DNA from: UBA1952 sp965246785
GTDB taxonomy: Bacteria; Bacteroidota; Bacteroidia; Chitinophagales; Chitinophagaceae
Assembly (NCBI GenBank): GCA_965246785.1
Contig: CBDFFM010000020.1
Location: 1-64,000, forward strand
Direction: 5' to 3'
DNA length: 64,000 bases
The notes under the pieces are model-generated. The model saw only the letters and a list, made by a program, of their open reading frames with translations. It did not search any database and was not told where the DNA came from. How positions within the stretch are numbered: the first letter of the stretch is position 1; every line of letters begins with the position of its first letter. Below, piece after piece: positions 33,627-42,935 of the stretch. A program made the position numbers and the translations under genes.

Positions 33627-36305
33627 CTACATCATCCCCTGCGCTGCGTCCTGCATGCCTTCCATCTGGCCTTTCAGGTTTTTGCGGCGGAAGAGGTCGG
33701 TGTCCAGCTTGCCGAAGCGCCAGTTGAAGTTGAGGCGGAAGAGCTGCGGATTCACAAGGCGGCTGTAGTCCTGCACAAACAAGTCGCTCTCGGAATGCTG
33801 AAGCGTTTTGCGCGAAGCGAAGATGTCGTTGCAGGAAAGGGAGATCGACATGGCATCGGCTTTACCGAAGGACTTCCGCACAGACGCATCCACATACCAC
33901 TGCGCATCCAGATAGCCCTGCGCAGTAGAGGAAGTCTGCGGGCCGAACATGCCGCGGCCTCCGCCACCGCCCATGCCGCCACGCCCACCGAAACCTTCAT
34001 TCTTCGTATCGGGCAGCAGATTGGTGCGGCTCTGATACACGCCGGATAGCTGCGCGCTCCAGCCCTTGGCAATGCGGAACTGATTGTTGAGCTTGCCGAA
34101 GCCGGAGAAGTAGGAGCTGGTGCTGCCGTCAATGGATTGAAGCTGGCCGTTGTAAAGATTGACGTTGGCCACTACGTTCCACCACTTCTTCAAATCCCAG
34201 CCGGAGGTAAGCTCCACACCGTACTTATCGCTCTTATTGGCATTGACGTAGGTGGTGATGATAGCGCTTTCACCCGTAAAGGGGTTGCTGCCGAGGCTCT
34301 GGTAGGAAGTGATGAGATTATCCGAATGGCGCTCGTAAAGGCTTACCAAAACGTAGTTGCTCTTCGTGAAGTTCTTCATGTAAGAAAGCTCCACGGAGTT
34401 GGTAAACTCGGGCTGCAAGGCAGGATTGCCCTGGCGGATGTTGAGCGGGTCGGTATAGTCGGTGAAGGGCAGCAACTGGAAGAAGTTGGGCCGGTTGATG
34501 CCGCGGCGGTAGGAGAACTGAAGCTGCTGGTCGTGCGTCAGCTTGCGGCTGTAAAAGACGCTTGGGAACAGCGAAATCGGATACTGAATGGTGAAGGACG
34601 TATCCCGCTTCGTCAGCTCGCCGGTGTAGGAGGAGCTTTCCGCGCGCAGCCCGATTTGATAGGAATTGTTGGCGTTGAAATTTCCGCTGTAAGAGCCGTA
34701 GGCGGCATACACGCCGTCGGTGTTTTTGTAGTCGCTGTTCGGGTTCGGAATCTCCGTCCATTCCGCGGCAGCGGCATCGTAATAGAAGTTACCGATGTTG
34801 CTTTCCACTTGGCGGATTGTGGCCTTTACGCCCACGTCCAGCTTGCTTTTATCCGCGAAGGGATGAGCGTAATCGCTTTGAAGGGTGTAGAAGTTATTCT
34901 TGCCGCTGCCCTCGGTGCTTTGCAGTTGCGGCTGGCCGTTCAGCGTCGTTTCAGTAATGTCTTTGAAGCTCGCCGTGGTGTATTGATTGAAGTTGGTGTT
35001 CTTACCGGCATTCACGCTTGCATCAAGCGTCCACTCCTCACCGGCGCGCGGAAAAATGTGCTTAATGCCGAACTGCGCGCCATTCATGTCAAAGCTGTTC
35101 TTGCCCTCGGTAGCGCGCGTGCCCCAGATGCTGCGCATGCCCGCGGCGAAGAGGCTATCGGTAGTCAGGTGAATGAAATCATCGGGCTTGAACTCGCCGT
35201 GCACTTTAATGCCGGCAATGGAAAGGGTAGTACGATTGGTGATGAAGTAATCCAGCCCCAGCCGCCCGAAAACAAACGCGCCGTGCTGCTTGTTCACATC
35301 ATCCTGGTAGCTGCGCACGTCGGGATTAGAATAAAAGTCCGTACGCTCGGTGGTAGCGGTCGTATAGCTGCGGTTTAGATTAGCGTGCGTGTTGAGTGAT
35401 ACGTTGAATTTACCGGAGCGCGCATTGAAATCGCCGCCCAGATTCCCGCCACCGCGACTATCCACGCCGGCACGCAGGTTGCCGTTATAGCCCTGCTTGC
35501 GGTTCTTCTTGAGCACAATGTTCAGCACACCGCCTACTCCGCCTTCCGCATCATACTTCGCCGAAGGGTTGGTAATGACTTCCACGCTCTCTATCGCGTC
35601 CGACGGAATCTGGTCAAGCGTCAGCGGGCTTTGGCGCCCGTCAATAAGAAGCTGCGGGGGGCTGTTGCGGATGGTTACTTTATTGTCCGCGTCCACGAGC
35701 ACGCCGGGCACATTCTTCATCACATCAGCAGCTGTGCCGCCCTGCGAGGTAAGGTTTTGGTCAACGTTGAAAATCTTCTTCTCGCCCTGCAGCGTGAAGG
35801 TGGGCACCTTGGCGGTAACGGTTACACCAGCCAGCGATTGCGCAGTAGCTTCCAGCCGGATGTTGCCGAGGTCTTTGTTGATGGCATCCAGCGCCGCACT
35901 TGCACCTTCGGGAATTGAGCCGGTCTCGCCGGACATGCCTTTCATAGAAGCGCCGGCCTTCATCAATGCGCCCATGTCAAAGGCAGCGGTCTGCCGGTAA
36001 TCTTTATAACCAAGCGCGGAAATGACCAGTTCAAACTGGCCCATCATAGGCAGGCTTTCTAAGCTAAACTCGCCGTTGGCCTCCGTAATGCCGCCCTGAA
36101 CAAGCTTGCCACCTTGTAGCAGTGTCACAGACGCCTCATCCACCGGCTTACCGGATTTGTCGTCTATCACCTTGCCGTACATCTTGCCCATCTTAGGCAT
36201 CTGACGTCCGGCTGCACCGCCATTGCCGCCGCCTGGGAAACCCATTTGGGCATGTGCGGAAATTGAAATAAAGAGTAAGGAAAGCAGTAGATAAAAGCGT
36301 TGCAT
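33627..36305 (-). CDS. TonB-dependent receptor / outer-membrane beta-barrel family protein
   Basis: An 892-residue outer-membrane protein with signal peptide (cleavage near SAHA, residue 19), a low-complexity GGGNGGAAGRQMPKMGK start, a carboxypeptidase-regulatory domain (MYGKVIDDKSGKPVDEASV), a plug (GTAADVMKNVPGV, LLIDGRQSPLTLDQIP) and a beta-barrel of the OMP_b-brl_3 type. There are Met- and Gly-rich stretches near the N-terminus and GFGGRGGMGGGGGRG within the barrel. It lies 26 bp upstream of an ABC ATPase. Cargo unknown. Confidence 0.85.
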   Translation of the reverse strand: MQRFYLLLSLLFISISAHAQMGFPGGGNGGAAGRQMPKMGKMYGKVIDDKSGKPVDEASVTLLQGGKLVQGGITEANGEFSLESLPMMGQFELVISALGYKDYRQTAAFDMGALMKAGASMKGMSGETGSIPEGASAALDAINKDLGNIRLEATAQSLAGVTVTAKVPTFTLQGEKKIFNVDQNLTSQGGTAADVMKNVPGVLVDADNKVTIRNSPPQLLIDGRQSPLTLDQIPSDAIESVEVITNPSAKYDAEGGVGGVLNIVLKKNRKQGYNGNLRAGVDSRGGGNLGGDFNARSGKFNVSLNTHANLNRSYTTATTERTDFYSNPDVRSYQDDVNKQHGAFVFGRLGLDYFITNRTTLSIAGIKVHGEFKPDDFIHLTTDSLFAAGMRSIWGTRATEGKNSFDMNGAQFGIKHIFPRAGEEWTLDASVNAGKNTNFNQYTTASFKDITETTLNGQPQLQSTEGSGKNNFYTLQSDYAHPFADKSKLDVGVKATIRQVESNIGNFYYDAAAAEWTEIPNPNSDYKNTDGVYAAYGSYSGNFNANNSYQIGLRAESSSYTGELTKRDTSFTIQYPISLFPSVFYSRKLTHDQQLQFSYRRGINRPNFFQLLPFTDYTDPLNIRQGNPALQPEFTNSVELSYMKNFTKSNYVLVSLYERHSDNLITSYQSLGSNPFTGESAIITTYVNANKSDKYGVELTSGWDLKKWWNVVANVNLYNGQLQSIDGSTSSYFSGFGKLNNQFRIAKGWSAQLSGVYQSRTNLLPDTKNEGFGGRGGMGGGGGRGMFGPQTSSTAQGYLDAQWYVDASVRKSFGKADAMSISLSCNDIFASRKTLQHSESDLFVQDYSRLVNPQLFRLNFNWRFGKLDTDLFRRKNLKGQMEGMQDAAQGMM

Positions 36306-36395
36306 AGAATGCGTTTGATGCATAATCCGTGCAAAGGTGGCGGTGCTGCGGTGTTGGAATTGTTATAAAAGCGGCAAGTGGGGCCGTCCTGGTTT

Positions 36396-37130
36396 TTATA
36401 GCAGGCCTTCCTTCATTTCTTCCCACAAAGCGCGATAACAGACGGCGGCAAAAGCATTTTTGGCAAATGCCTCAACCGGCGCACGCTTATCGCCCATCTT
36501 CTCCACATCGGAGAGGTAAGGAATGTAGTGCTCAAAGAATAGCCGGTCTTCCATCAGCTCACCGATTACGCCCTCGTGCATCTTCTTCCGCATGTCCACC
36601 ATCGTGAAAAAGCAGGCGAGCTTATCCGCCATGTCGCGGTCTTTCAGGTAATCCTTTACCATGCCGTAAGTGCGCACGGAAAGCGTGGTAGGAATCACAG
36701 GCATCAGTACTGCATCGGATGCGGTGAAGATATTATCAGCAAGGAGCGAGAAACCCGGCGCGCAGTCCATAAACACGAAATCGTAGGCATACGCCACATC
36801 GCGCAGCATCTTGCGAATGTCTTTTTTAGAGCCGCCTTCGCCGTCTATCACTAAGTCCAGCTTGCGGGCGGAGAGGTCTGCGGGGATGATGTCCAGGCCA
36901 TCATAATCCGTATCCATAATGGCGTCGTCAAGATGCAGGTCGCCGGTGAAGAGCTTTTTGGAGAGGCCCTTTTTCGGCTCTGCTTTGAAGTAGTAGCTCG
37001 CCGCGCCCTGCGGGTCTAAATCCCAGAGCAGCGTGCGGTAACCGTCCTTCGCAGCCATGTAGGCCAAGTTGACCGCCGAGGCTGTCTTGCCTACGCCGCC
37101 TTTGAGGTTGTAGAGGGAGAGGGTGTGCAT
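36396..37130 (-). CDS. ParA-family ATPase (orphan)
   Basis: A 244-residue deviant Walker-A ATPase: LKGGVGKT at residues 9-16, WDLDPQG (Walker A'), FVFMDCAPG (Walker B). No ParB or centromere-like repeat is adjacent, so it may position something other than a chromosome, or act with a distant partner. Stand-alone on the minus strand. A 30-bp-armed inverted repeat lies upstream. Confidence 0.88.
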   Translation of the reverse strand: MHTLSLYNLKGGVGKTASAVNLAYMAAKDGYRTLLWDLDPQGAASYYFKAEPKKGLSKKLFTGDLHLDDAIMDTDYDGLDIIPADLSARKLDLVIDGEGGSKKDIRKMLRDVAYAYDFVFMDCAPGFSLLADNIFTASDAVLMPVIPTTLSVRTYGMVKDYLKDRDMADKLACFFTMVDMRKKMHEGVIGELMEDRLFFEHYIPYLSDVEKMGDKRAPVEAFAKNAFAAVCYRALWEEMKEGLL

Positions 37131-37240
37131 CCGATTTCACGCAACCCTTCGGCTGCGCTCAGGGTAAAGTAAACAAAGGTTTCGCAAAGGGCGCGGCGGT
37201 GTTTCGCGGGCACATGCTACTTATGGAACGCGTCAAGCGT

Positions 37241-37326
37241 CCCGGTCGTTGAGCGTAGCCGAAGCGCCTACCCCGAAGCCTACCGCAACAAACGAATAGG
37301 CGCTTCGGCTACGCTCAGCGACCGGG
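37241..37326. repeat. Large inverted repeat, 30-bp arms
   Basis: The left arm 37241-37270 starts CCCGGTCGTTGAGCGTAGCC and is complementary, with one mismatch, to 37297-37326. Only 26 bp lie between. The 319-bp gap 37131-37449 holds this element and a smaller hairpin near 37144-37165; no gene seen. Confidence 0.85.
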
Positions 37327-37449
37327 CTTTTTGCAAAAGCCCATTAGTGGCGTCTGCTCTTGAACTCTATGAGATTCCCTTTGGAAATAAAAAAAGTTGC
37401 AGAGAGCAATACATGTTGTACTGGATAACCTGCTTGTGAACCTATAATA

Positions 37450-38073
37450 TCAACTGCCTGATAATAAAGATGTCAACGCAGGGAGGAACGGAGTTATCAC
37501 CGTCATATGATTTGCTGCGTTTGCAATGAATGTCTTGTATTTTTCTGTAAAAGTTGATTTGCCGGCAGACTCCTCCATTTCACTTAGTGAAAGAAGTAAG
37601 CTGCTGTTTTCTTCAATTTTACTTGAAATTTCTTCCCGCAATAATCTAAACAACTCGCTACTATCAGTTGAGACGATGTTAGTTGATTGGTCGTGAGAAT
37701 TGTGATAAACGCGCGAGTTGTTACCTGTTAGATTATAGATGTTAGTGGGTTGAATCCTGTCCCTTTCTTCTAACAAACGTTGATAGGAGTAGTGTCCACC
37801 GGCTTGCCTTGCTGCATGTCCATTGGGTGTAATTGGCTGTGCATATGCTGTGCTTGTGCCAATATATCCGTAAGAGCGCATTAGGTCTTGAACATCATAG
37901 TTCAACTCCTGCATTTGTAGAATTTCATTCTCAGTGAAGTCAGGTACAGCTTCCCAACCTACTATTATACCACCCGATGCAGGAAGTTTGGCTACAATCT
38001 TATCCATGAGGTCAACAACTACTTCATCTTTGGATTTATCGTAGTGAGGCTGTCTTTGGTTATTAATGAACAT
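37450..38073 (-). CDS. Unknown protein, AT-rich relative to neighbours
   Basis: A 207-residue protein I cannot name. The N-terminal half ends with a winged-helix-like run (MRSYGYIG ... GHAARQAGGHYSYQRLLEE). A polar linker follows (NIYNLTGNNSRVYHNSHDQS) like those in several small Bacteroidota proteins, and then a helical tail with hydrophobic end (HMTVITPFLPALTSLL) that could insert in a membrane. Base composition is clearly more AT-rich than the adjacent genes, suggesting acquisition from elsewhere. The layout recalls small accessory proteins near defence loci, but no defence partner is adjacent. No function assigned. Confidence 0.6.
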   Translation of the reverse strand: MFINNQRQPHYDKSKDEVVVDLMDKIVAKLPASGGIIVGWEAVPDFTENEILQMQELNYDVQDLMRSYGYIGTSTAYAQPITPNGHAARQAGGHYSYQRLLEERDRIQPTNIYNLTGNNSRVYHNSHDQSTNIVSTDSSELFRLLREEISSKIEENSSLLLSLSEMEESAGKSTFTEKYKTFIANAANHMTVITPFLPALTSLLSGS

Positions 38074-38110
38074 TCATCAAACTTAAAAAATTTACTCTTA
38101 AGCGTTCAAG

Positions 38111-40171
38111 CTACGCATCCTCATCCGCCTCCTCCGCCCGAGGCGCAGCGCCGCCCACTCCAAACAAGCGATACGCCAACGACACCGCCGCCACATTCAC
38201 ATCCGTATAGCTGTAGGTCTGGCGCGGAACGATGTAATTCCCGGTGCCGTCAATTACGGAGTAATCTACCAGCTTCATCTTGCCCTGCGTGCGGAAGGTC
38301 AGTTGCGCGCGGGCCGTTGCGCCGGCTTCATTGAAGCGGATATTGCAATCCTCCAGCCGTTTCATCACCGCTGCATCCGGCATGCCGGAAATCTGTAGCT
38401 GCATCGGCATCTTCATCCCGGAGAATGGTATGAGCTGCGGATATATCTGGTAAAGCTTATACAGCCAATTATCACGCTCAGCCGCTTTGTCTTGACCATC
38501 CGCGCACTCCGCAAGCGCCTGATACGTGCGAGCGAGAAAGAGCTTTTCGTAGGTCAGGTCAATTGTGTTGTCCTTGAGCAGGTCTTGCAGGATTGGCTCG
38601 GCTTCTTTGTACTCGCCTTCCTTGACATGCAGCCGCGCAATCATCAGCTTAAAGTATTTGCGGATAAGCGGACGCGGGTCTTCCTTCGCGGCCACGCTAA
38701 AGCGGCGAATAAAGAAGCGCGTGGAAAAATTCTTGACGAGCTGAAACACCTCATCCCAGCTCACTGTGCTCTCCGTAGAGAAGAGCCGGTAAATCACCTG
38801 GTCGCGCTCTGGGTTTTGCGCAAAGGAATTGATGATGAGAAACTCCTGCAGGTAGCGCTCGCCCATCTTGCCCGCCATCGCGCCGATGGTGCCCGGCGAG
38901 TACCACCAGCCCTTGTGCTCAAAGCGCTGCATCTCGTACTCATTCTCCATGTTCATCAGCTTCAGGAGCTGGATGGAAAAATCGTAGTGGCTCTGCCCGA
39001 GCGTGGTGCCGATGTGTAGCTCCTTAAACTCCGCCGCGCGGTCGGCATGGCGCTTGCTTTCCGCCACCTGACCATCGTAAAACAGGCATCGCGCCAGCGC
39101 AATATTGTACCAGCCAAAACCCGGCGTAGAGCCGGCCGACTGAATCATCTCCTTCATTTGCAGCTCGCCCAGCTTCGGGTATCCTTTGTAGATTTCCAGG
39201 ATGGAAGAATAATAGGCCCACTCCTGTAGCCGCTTATCATTAGGGTCTTGCGTTTGCGCCAGCTTATACTCCGCCTCGGCATCGCGGAAATTGCCGATAA
39301 TGCTTTTAAACGTCGCGTAGTTGTTGTGTGGGAAGATGGGCGAGTTGCGCAGCAGGTTAAAATACTTTTCCGCCGAATCAATCTTCAGCGCGTAAGCATT
39401 AATCAGGCTCTTGTAATGATAGATGCCGAGGTAATCCTGCTTGTCGTAGCCGGGATTATAGACGCCGACGTTGAAGGCCGCATTGCGCGCCAGCCGGCCT
39501 AGTGCGGTGTCTAAATAACGGTTCGCCAGCGCCTCATTTTCTTCAATGGAATTGCGGAGGAACGGATACTTCTCTTTCGTGTAAAAACGGTTGCGGTGCG
39601 TCACCCACATCATGTAGTTGTAGGCGTCAAAAAACTCGCGCTGAAAGTTCCACCTGATGTAGCGGCGCAGAAGGGCATAGACCTTGTCCGGCTGCTCGGT
39701 GTTGAGATAGCATTGGTTGAGGTAGTTGACAATGAGGGCGTAGTCAATCTGCTTCGGGTAAATCTGGATATACTCCAGCACATTGTGCGTCCGGTTGCTC
39801 AACTCCGGCTTGTAATCACGCTCTATCTGCCGCAGGGCGCGCTCCAGCGGCACCGTCGCATTCTTGTAGCCGACAAAATCGGCCGCGTGATTGTATTTGT
39901 AAGCGCCTTCATAAAGTGAGCCGACGTAGTAGGTAGAATCAATCCGCAGAAACTCGCGCGAGCGCGGCAGGGCGTCGTCGGAGTTCATATTCGTGCCCGT
40001 GCGCTTCGCATCCACCTCATAGCGTAGCGCTGGATTGCCCACGCGGCGCGGCTTCGGCATGGTGATTTGGACAGGCTGCTGGCCTTGCTGCTGACCGCCT
40101 TCCTGCGCGAAGAGGCTATTGCTTTCAGCAAGCAAAAACAGAAACAGGAGACTTCTTTTGATGAGCTTCAT
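38111..40171 (-). CDS. Secreted/periplasmic helical-repeat (TPR-like) protein
   Basis: A 686-residue protein with signal peptide (MKLIKRSLLFLFLLAESNS, cleavage near LFAQ) and long alpha-helical repeats consistent with tetratricopeptide-like units (for example the segment containing YHYKSLINAYALKIDSAEKY and the one around GWYNIALARCLFYDG). No catalytic motif. Located 68 bp downstream of a MoxR AAA+ ATPase on the same strand, so possibly a client or partner of it. Start at 40171 chosen for the signal peptide. Confidence 0.65.
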   Translation of the reverse strand: MKLIKRSLLFLFLLAESNSLFAQEGGQQQGQQPVQITMPKPRRVGNPALRYEVDAKRTGTNMNSDDALPRSREFLRIDSTYYVGSLYEGAYKYNHAADFVGYKNATVPLERALRQIERDYKPELSNRTHNVLEYIQIYPKQIDYALIVNYLNQCYLNTEQPDKVYALLRRYIRWNFQREFFDAYNYMMWVTHRNRFYTKEKYPFLRNSIEENEALANRYLDTALGRLARNAAFNVGVYNPGYDKQDYLGIYHYKSLINAYALKIDSAEKYFNLLRNSPIFPHNNYATFKSIIGNFRDAEAEYKLAQTQDPNDKRLQEWAYYSSILEIYKGYPKLGELQMKEMIQSAGSTPGFGWYNIALARCLFYDGQVAESKRHADRAAEFKELHIGTTLGQSHYDFSIQLLKLMNMENEYEMQRFEHKGWWYSPGTIGAMAGKMGERYLQEFLIINSFAQNPERDQVIYRLFSTESTVSWDEVFQLVKNFSTRFFIRRFSVAAKEDPRPLIRKYFKLMIARLHVKEGEYKEAEPILQDLLKDNTIDLTYEKLFLARTYQALAECADGQDKAAERDNWLYKLYQIYPQLIPFSGMKMPMQLQISGMPDAAVMKRLEDCNIRFNEAGATARAQLTFRTQGKMKLVDYSVIDGTGNYIVPRQTYSYTDVNVAAVSLAYRLFGVGGAAPRAEEADEDA

Positions 40172-40180
40172 TGTGCCTTT

Positions 40181-40226
40181 CCAGGGATTGAAATCCCTGG
40201 CTATTATTTCGGTCGTCCCTTCGGGA
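40181..40226. repeat. Paired hairpins CCAGGGATT/AATCCCTGG and GTCCCTTCGGGAC
   Basis: Two adjacent short palindromes. This pair of hairpins is, from general knowledge, a frequent intergenic element in Bacteroidota. It lies between MoxR and the TPR-like gene and may tune read-through. Confidence 0.65.
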
Positions 40227-40239
40227 CTCAGCGCCATGA

Positions 40240-41235
40240 TTAATACAGCCGCAGCTTCGCCAGCCGCTCCGTTTCTTTATTGATGATACCCGCCAGCGCA
40301 TTCGCGCGGCCTTCCTTGTTCCGGTAAATGAGGCGGTGCTCCAGCACGGCGCGGGAAATATCCTTCACATCATCCTCTATCACAAACGTGCGGCCCTTCA
40401 CCAGCGCATAAGCCCGCAGGCATTTCAGGAAGGCAATGCCCGAGCGCGTGGATGCACCCAGCGAAATATCCGGATGATTCCGCGTGGCCCGCACAATGTT
40501 GCTCACACCGCGTACAATCTCGTCGTGCACATGCACCTGACCGGCCTGATGCTGTAATTCCAGCACATCCTTCAGCGAGAGCACCTGCTCGCCCGTCGTC
40601 AGGTTGCGTGCAATTTCTAAGTATTCGCGGTAGATGTTCAGCTCCGTTTCCTCATCCACGTAGCCGAAGAAAATCTTCATGTAGAAGCGGTCAAGCTGCG
40701 CAGCGGGGAGCGGGTAAGTGCCCTCCATCTCAATCGGATTTTGCGTGGCAATGGTGAAGAACATCCGCTCCAATTGCAGCGTTGCATCTCCGCTCGTAAT
40801 CTGATTCTCCGCCATCGCCTCCAACAGCGCACTTTGCACCTTCGGCGAGGCGCGGTTGATTTCATCCGCCAGCAGCACATTGCAGAAGAGGGGGCCTTTC
40901 TTAAAGACAAACTCTTTCGTGCGGTCGTCAAAAATGTGGGAGCCGATTAAGTCCATCGGCAGCAGGTCGGGCGTAAACTGGATGCGCTTGAACACCACAT
41001 GTTCCTCACCACGCTGGCCGGCAATGCACTGCGCCAGCGTGCGCGCCAGCACCGTCTTGCCCGTGCCGGGGTTGTCTTCCATCAGGATGTGGCCGCCCGC
41101 CAGCAGACTCGTCACCACCAACTCTATCTGTCGGCGCTTCCCGCGAATTACGCGCTCCATGGCGCTCACAAGGCGGGCTATCGTCTCAGTGGCGTCCACA
41201 GACACCGGGGTACTTATCGTTTGAGATTCCATCAT
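40240..41235 (-). CDS. MoxR-family AAA+ ATPase
   Basis: A 331-residue AAA+ ATPase. Walker A EDNPGTGKT (53-61), LLADEINRASPKVQSALLEAM (Walker B to sensor), TIATQNPIEMEGTYPLPAAQLDRF (sensor 1 and MoxR signature). MoxR proteins act as chaperones, usually with VWA-domain partners; none is adjacent here, though a VWA protein lies at the window start about 39 kb away. The TPR-like gene follows directly. Confidence 0.93.
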   Translation of the reverse strand: MMESQTISTPVSVDATETIARLVSAMERVIRGKRRQIELVVTSLLAGGHILMEDNPGTGKTVLARTLAQCIAGQRGEEHVVFKRIQFTPDLLPMDLIGSHIFDDRTKEFVFKKGPLFCNVLLADEINRASPKVQSALLEAMAENQITSGDATLQLERMFFTIATQNPIEMEGTYPLPAAQLDRFYMKIFFGYVDEETELNIYREYLEIARNLTTGEQVLSLKDVLELQHQAGQVHVHDEIVRGVSNIVRATRNHPDISLGASTRSGIAFLKCLRAYALVKGRTFVIEDDVKDISRAVLEHRLIYRNKEGRANALAGIINKETERLAKLRLY

Positions 41236-41419
41236 CTTATTTAATGGAATGAAGTACGGGAAAAATCGGCGGCTTACAGTGGGAAGGGGCTAAAAGCTTT
41301 TGTGAAAAGGAGTTTGATACTGTTGCTACAGGCCGCACCATAGTGTGACCAGGCTGGAATCTCCGCCGAACGGTTTAGGGTAGGCGGCGGAGAACAGGAA
41401 TGAGTACTGTGATATCTAT

Positions 41420-41971
41420 CTATGGCTTGGCTTCTTTCAGATTCTTTGAATGCATCGCTGTGAGGAAATAGTCAAAATCATCGCTAAGTCGTTTCATCTC
41501 TTCATCTAAATGGTCTCTGTCCTTGACGTGCCTTAGTGCCAAGAAGTATAAAAATCCTTTGAAAAAGCTCTCTATTCTATCTGATTGCCGTCCAAACTCA
41601 TAACAAAATTCAACGCCTTCTTTTCCATCTGAACCATTTTGCAAGAATGTTGTCCAAAAGCTATGTGCAAGCAAGTTTCTCTTCTTCAGATAATCGTCTA
41701 ATTCATCCTCTATCACTAAACTTGGATTTAGCTTAAGCAACTTAAATATAGCTCCAAGTGTTTTATGCCCATTTACAGATTTCGCAGCCTTCTCTAAAAA
41801 TTCGGCAGTTGTAATTCCATAAAAGTCTTTATCAAATTCAACAAGGTAATTTAGAAGTTGGCCTGTTACAAATTCAACTCTTTGGGCAGAGGTCAATGCC
41901 ATTCCAATTCTGGAATAAACATAGTTCTCTAAAGTCATTATTGGCGGGGACAAGTGGGTCTGTTCATCCAT
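41420..41971 (-). CDS. HEPN-like protein (putative RNase/toxin type), AT-rich
   Basis: A 183-residue all-helical protein. KKRNLLAHSFW contains Arg98-X4-His103, the RX4H motif of HEPN ribonucleases, in the expected place on a helix. No other catalytic motif seen, and no nucleotidyltransferase antitoxin (MNT) is next to it. The gene is more AT-rich than its neighbours, as is the unknown gene at 37450-38073. HEPN assignment rests on the one motif and helix content. Confidence 0.55.
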   Translation of the reverse strand: MDEQTHLSPPIMTLENYVYSRIGMALTSAQRVEFVTGQLLNYLVEFDKDFYGITTAEFLEKAAKSVNGHKTLGAIFKLLKLNPSLVIEDELDDYLKKRNLLAHSFWTTFLQNGSDGKEGVEFCYEFGRQSDRIESFFKGFLYFLALRHVKDRDHLDEEMKRLSDDFDYFLTAMHSKNLKEAKP

Positions 41972-42030
41972 TTTGACTTGTTTAGTGGTTTAAGTTCAAA
42001 ATTACTTACGATGCCACTCATCATTCAGCG

Positions 42031-42105
42031 CCCTTCCCATTCCGCAGGAATTTGTTCGGCCACGGGCACACTCAGCAAACAGATTCCTACGGGATGACAA
42101 AAGCT
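42031..42105. repeat. Partial copy of the GTCATTCCCGCAGG intergenic repeat
   Basis: Contains CCCATTCCGCAGGAAT and GGATGACAAAAGCTTGG, matching words of the element at 50692-50829 (GACAAAGCTTGGGCG). Lies between the HEPN-like and DUF2846-like genes. Confidence 0.5.
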
Positions 42106-42118
42106 TGGCACGCAGCCA

Positions 42119-42856
42119 CTATTCCGTCTCAGCCTCCGCCGCCTGCCGCACCTTATCAAACCGGAACTGGCTAATGGCAACCTTCGGGTCAACAATCCGC
42201 ATGGTTGGATGGCCCACAAATGCGCCCATCGCAACCCCACACTTCAGAAAGTAAGCCTGGCCAAAGCGCAGGTCAATGGGCACATCCACACGGGCTTCCG
42301 TGCGCGTCCACAGATTGGCAGCGCCCTCCTTATAGATGCGCACGGCATAATACCGGTCGTTGTGGACGCGGCAGATAACGGAATCATCCAGATGTAGGTT
42401 ATAGCTTATCAGCGGGCCCAGCCCTCCCGGCCGGTACACATAAAGCACCGCATAGCGGGCGGTATCGGGTATCAGGCTCCGCACAATGGAATCGGATATA
42501 TGGGCAAGCTGTCGGTGCATGGTGCTGAGGTCTTCCATGAAATAAGCCTCGCCTATTATGCCGTAGCAGGTGCTCATGGCGTTGGGCACCCGCCATTCAG
42601 ACACCTTCAGGATATTCCCGCCGGCGGCCTTCACCTTCATCTTAGCCTCGGAGACAATGTCGTCGTAAGTGCAGTTTATCTTGAAGCCCTTATCCACCAC
42701 TTTAACGGCCTTACCCACTTTACGGGCTGATACAGGCACTTCCTCCTTTGGTTGAAGCAGCAGCACATCGTTGGCTGTATCAGCCGCTTGCTGCGCAAAC
42801 ATATGAAACGGCATGCAGAGCACGACCAGCAGGAGCGACTTACGGACAATCATCAT
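42119..42856 (-). CDS. Exported DUF2846-like protein
   Basis: A 245-residue protein with signal peptide (cleavage near MFAQ, about residue 21). The C-terminal half, from YAVLYVYRPGG through DDSVICRVHNDRYYAV and FGQAYFLKCGVAMGAFVG to RIVDPKVAISQF, has the DUF2846 pattern found in small envelope proteins. Function unknown. Alternative start at the second Met. Confidence 0.65.
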   Translation of the reverse strand: MMIVRKSLLLVVLCMPFHMFAQQAADTANDVLLLQPKEEVPVSARKVGKAVKVVDKGFKINCTYDDIVSEAKMKVKAAGGNILKVSEWRVPNAMSTCYGIIGEAYFMEDLSTMHRQLAHISDSIVRSLIPDTARYAVLYVYRPGGLGPLISYNLHLDDSVICRVHNDRYYAVRIYKEGAANLWTRTEARVDVPIDLRFGQAYFLKCGVAMGAFVGHPTMRIVDPKVAISQFRFDKVRQAAEAETE

Positions 42857-42935
42857 AGACGCAAGATAATACGGCGCGATTCACCGCCTTCTTAGAAGCA
42901 TCTGATTGCACAGCCGGTGATAATGAGCCATGATT

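Noticed and set aside
34137..35378. 413-residue plus-strand open frame
   Set aside because: Antisense shadow of the second TonB-dependent receptor.
33627..36305. Second receptor and ABC ATPase as one import system
   Set aside because: The ATPase is of the MacB/LolD extrusion type with no permease or binding protein nearby; adjacency alone is too weak.
36396..37130. ParA as sign of a plasmid or integrated element
   Set aside because: No ParB, replication or integration genes or att-like repeats are adjacent.
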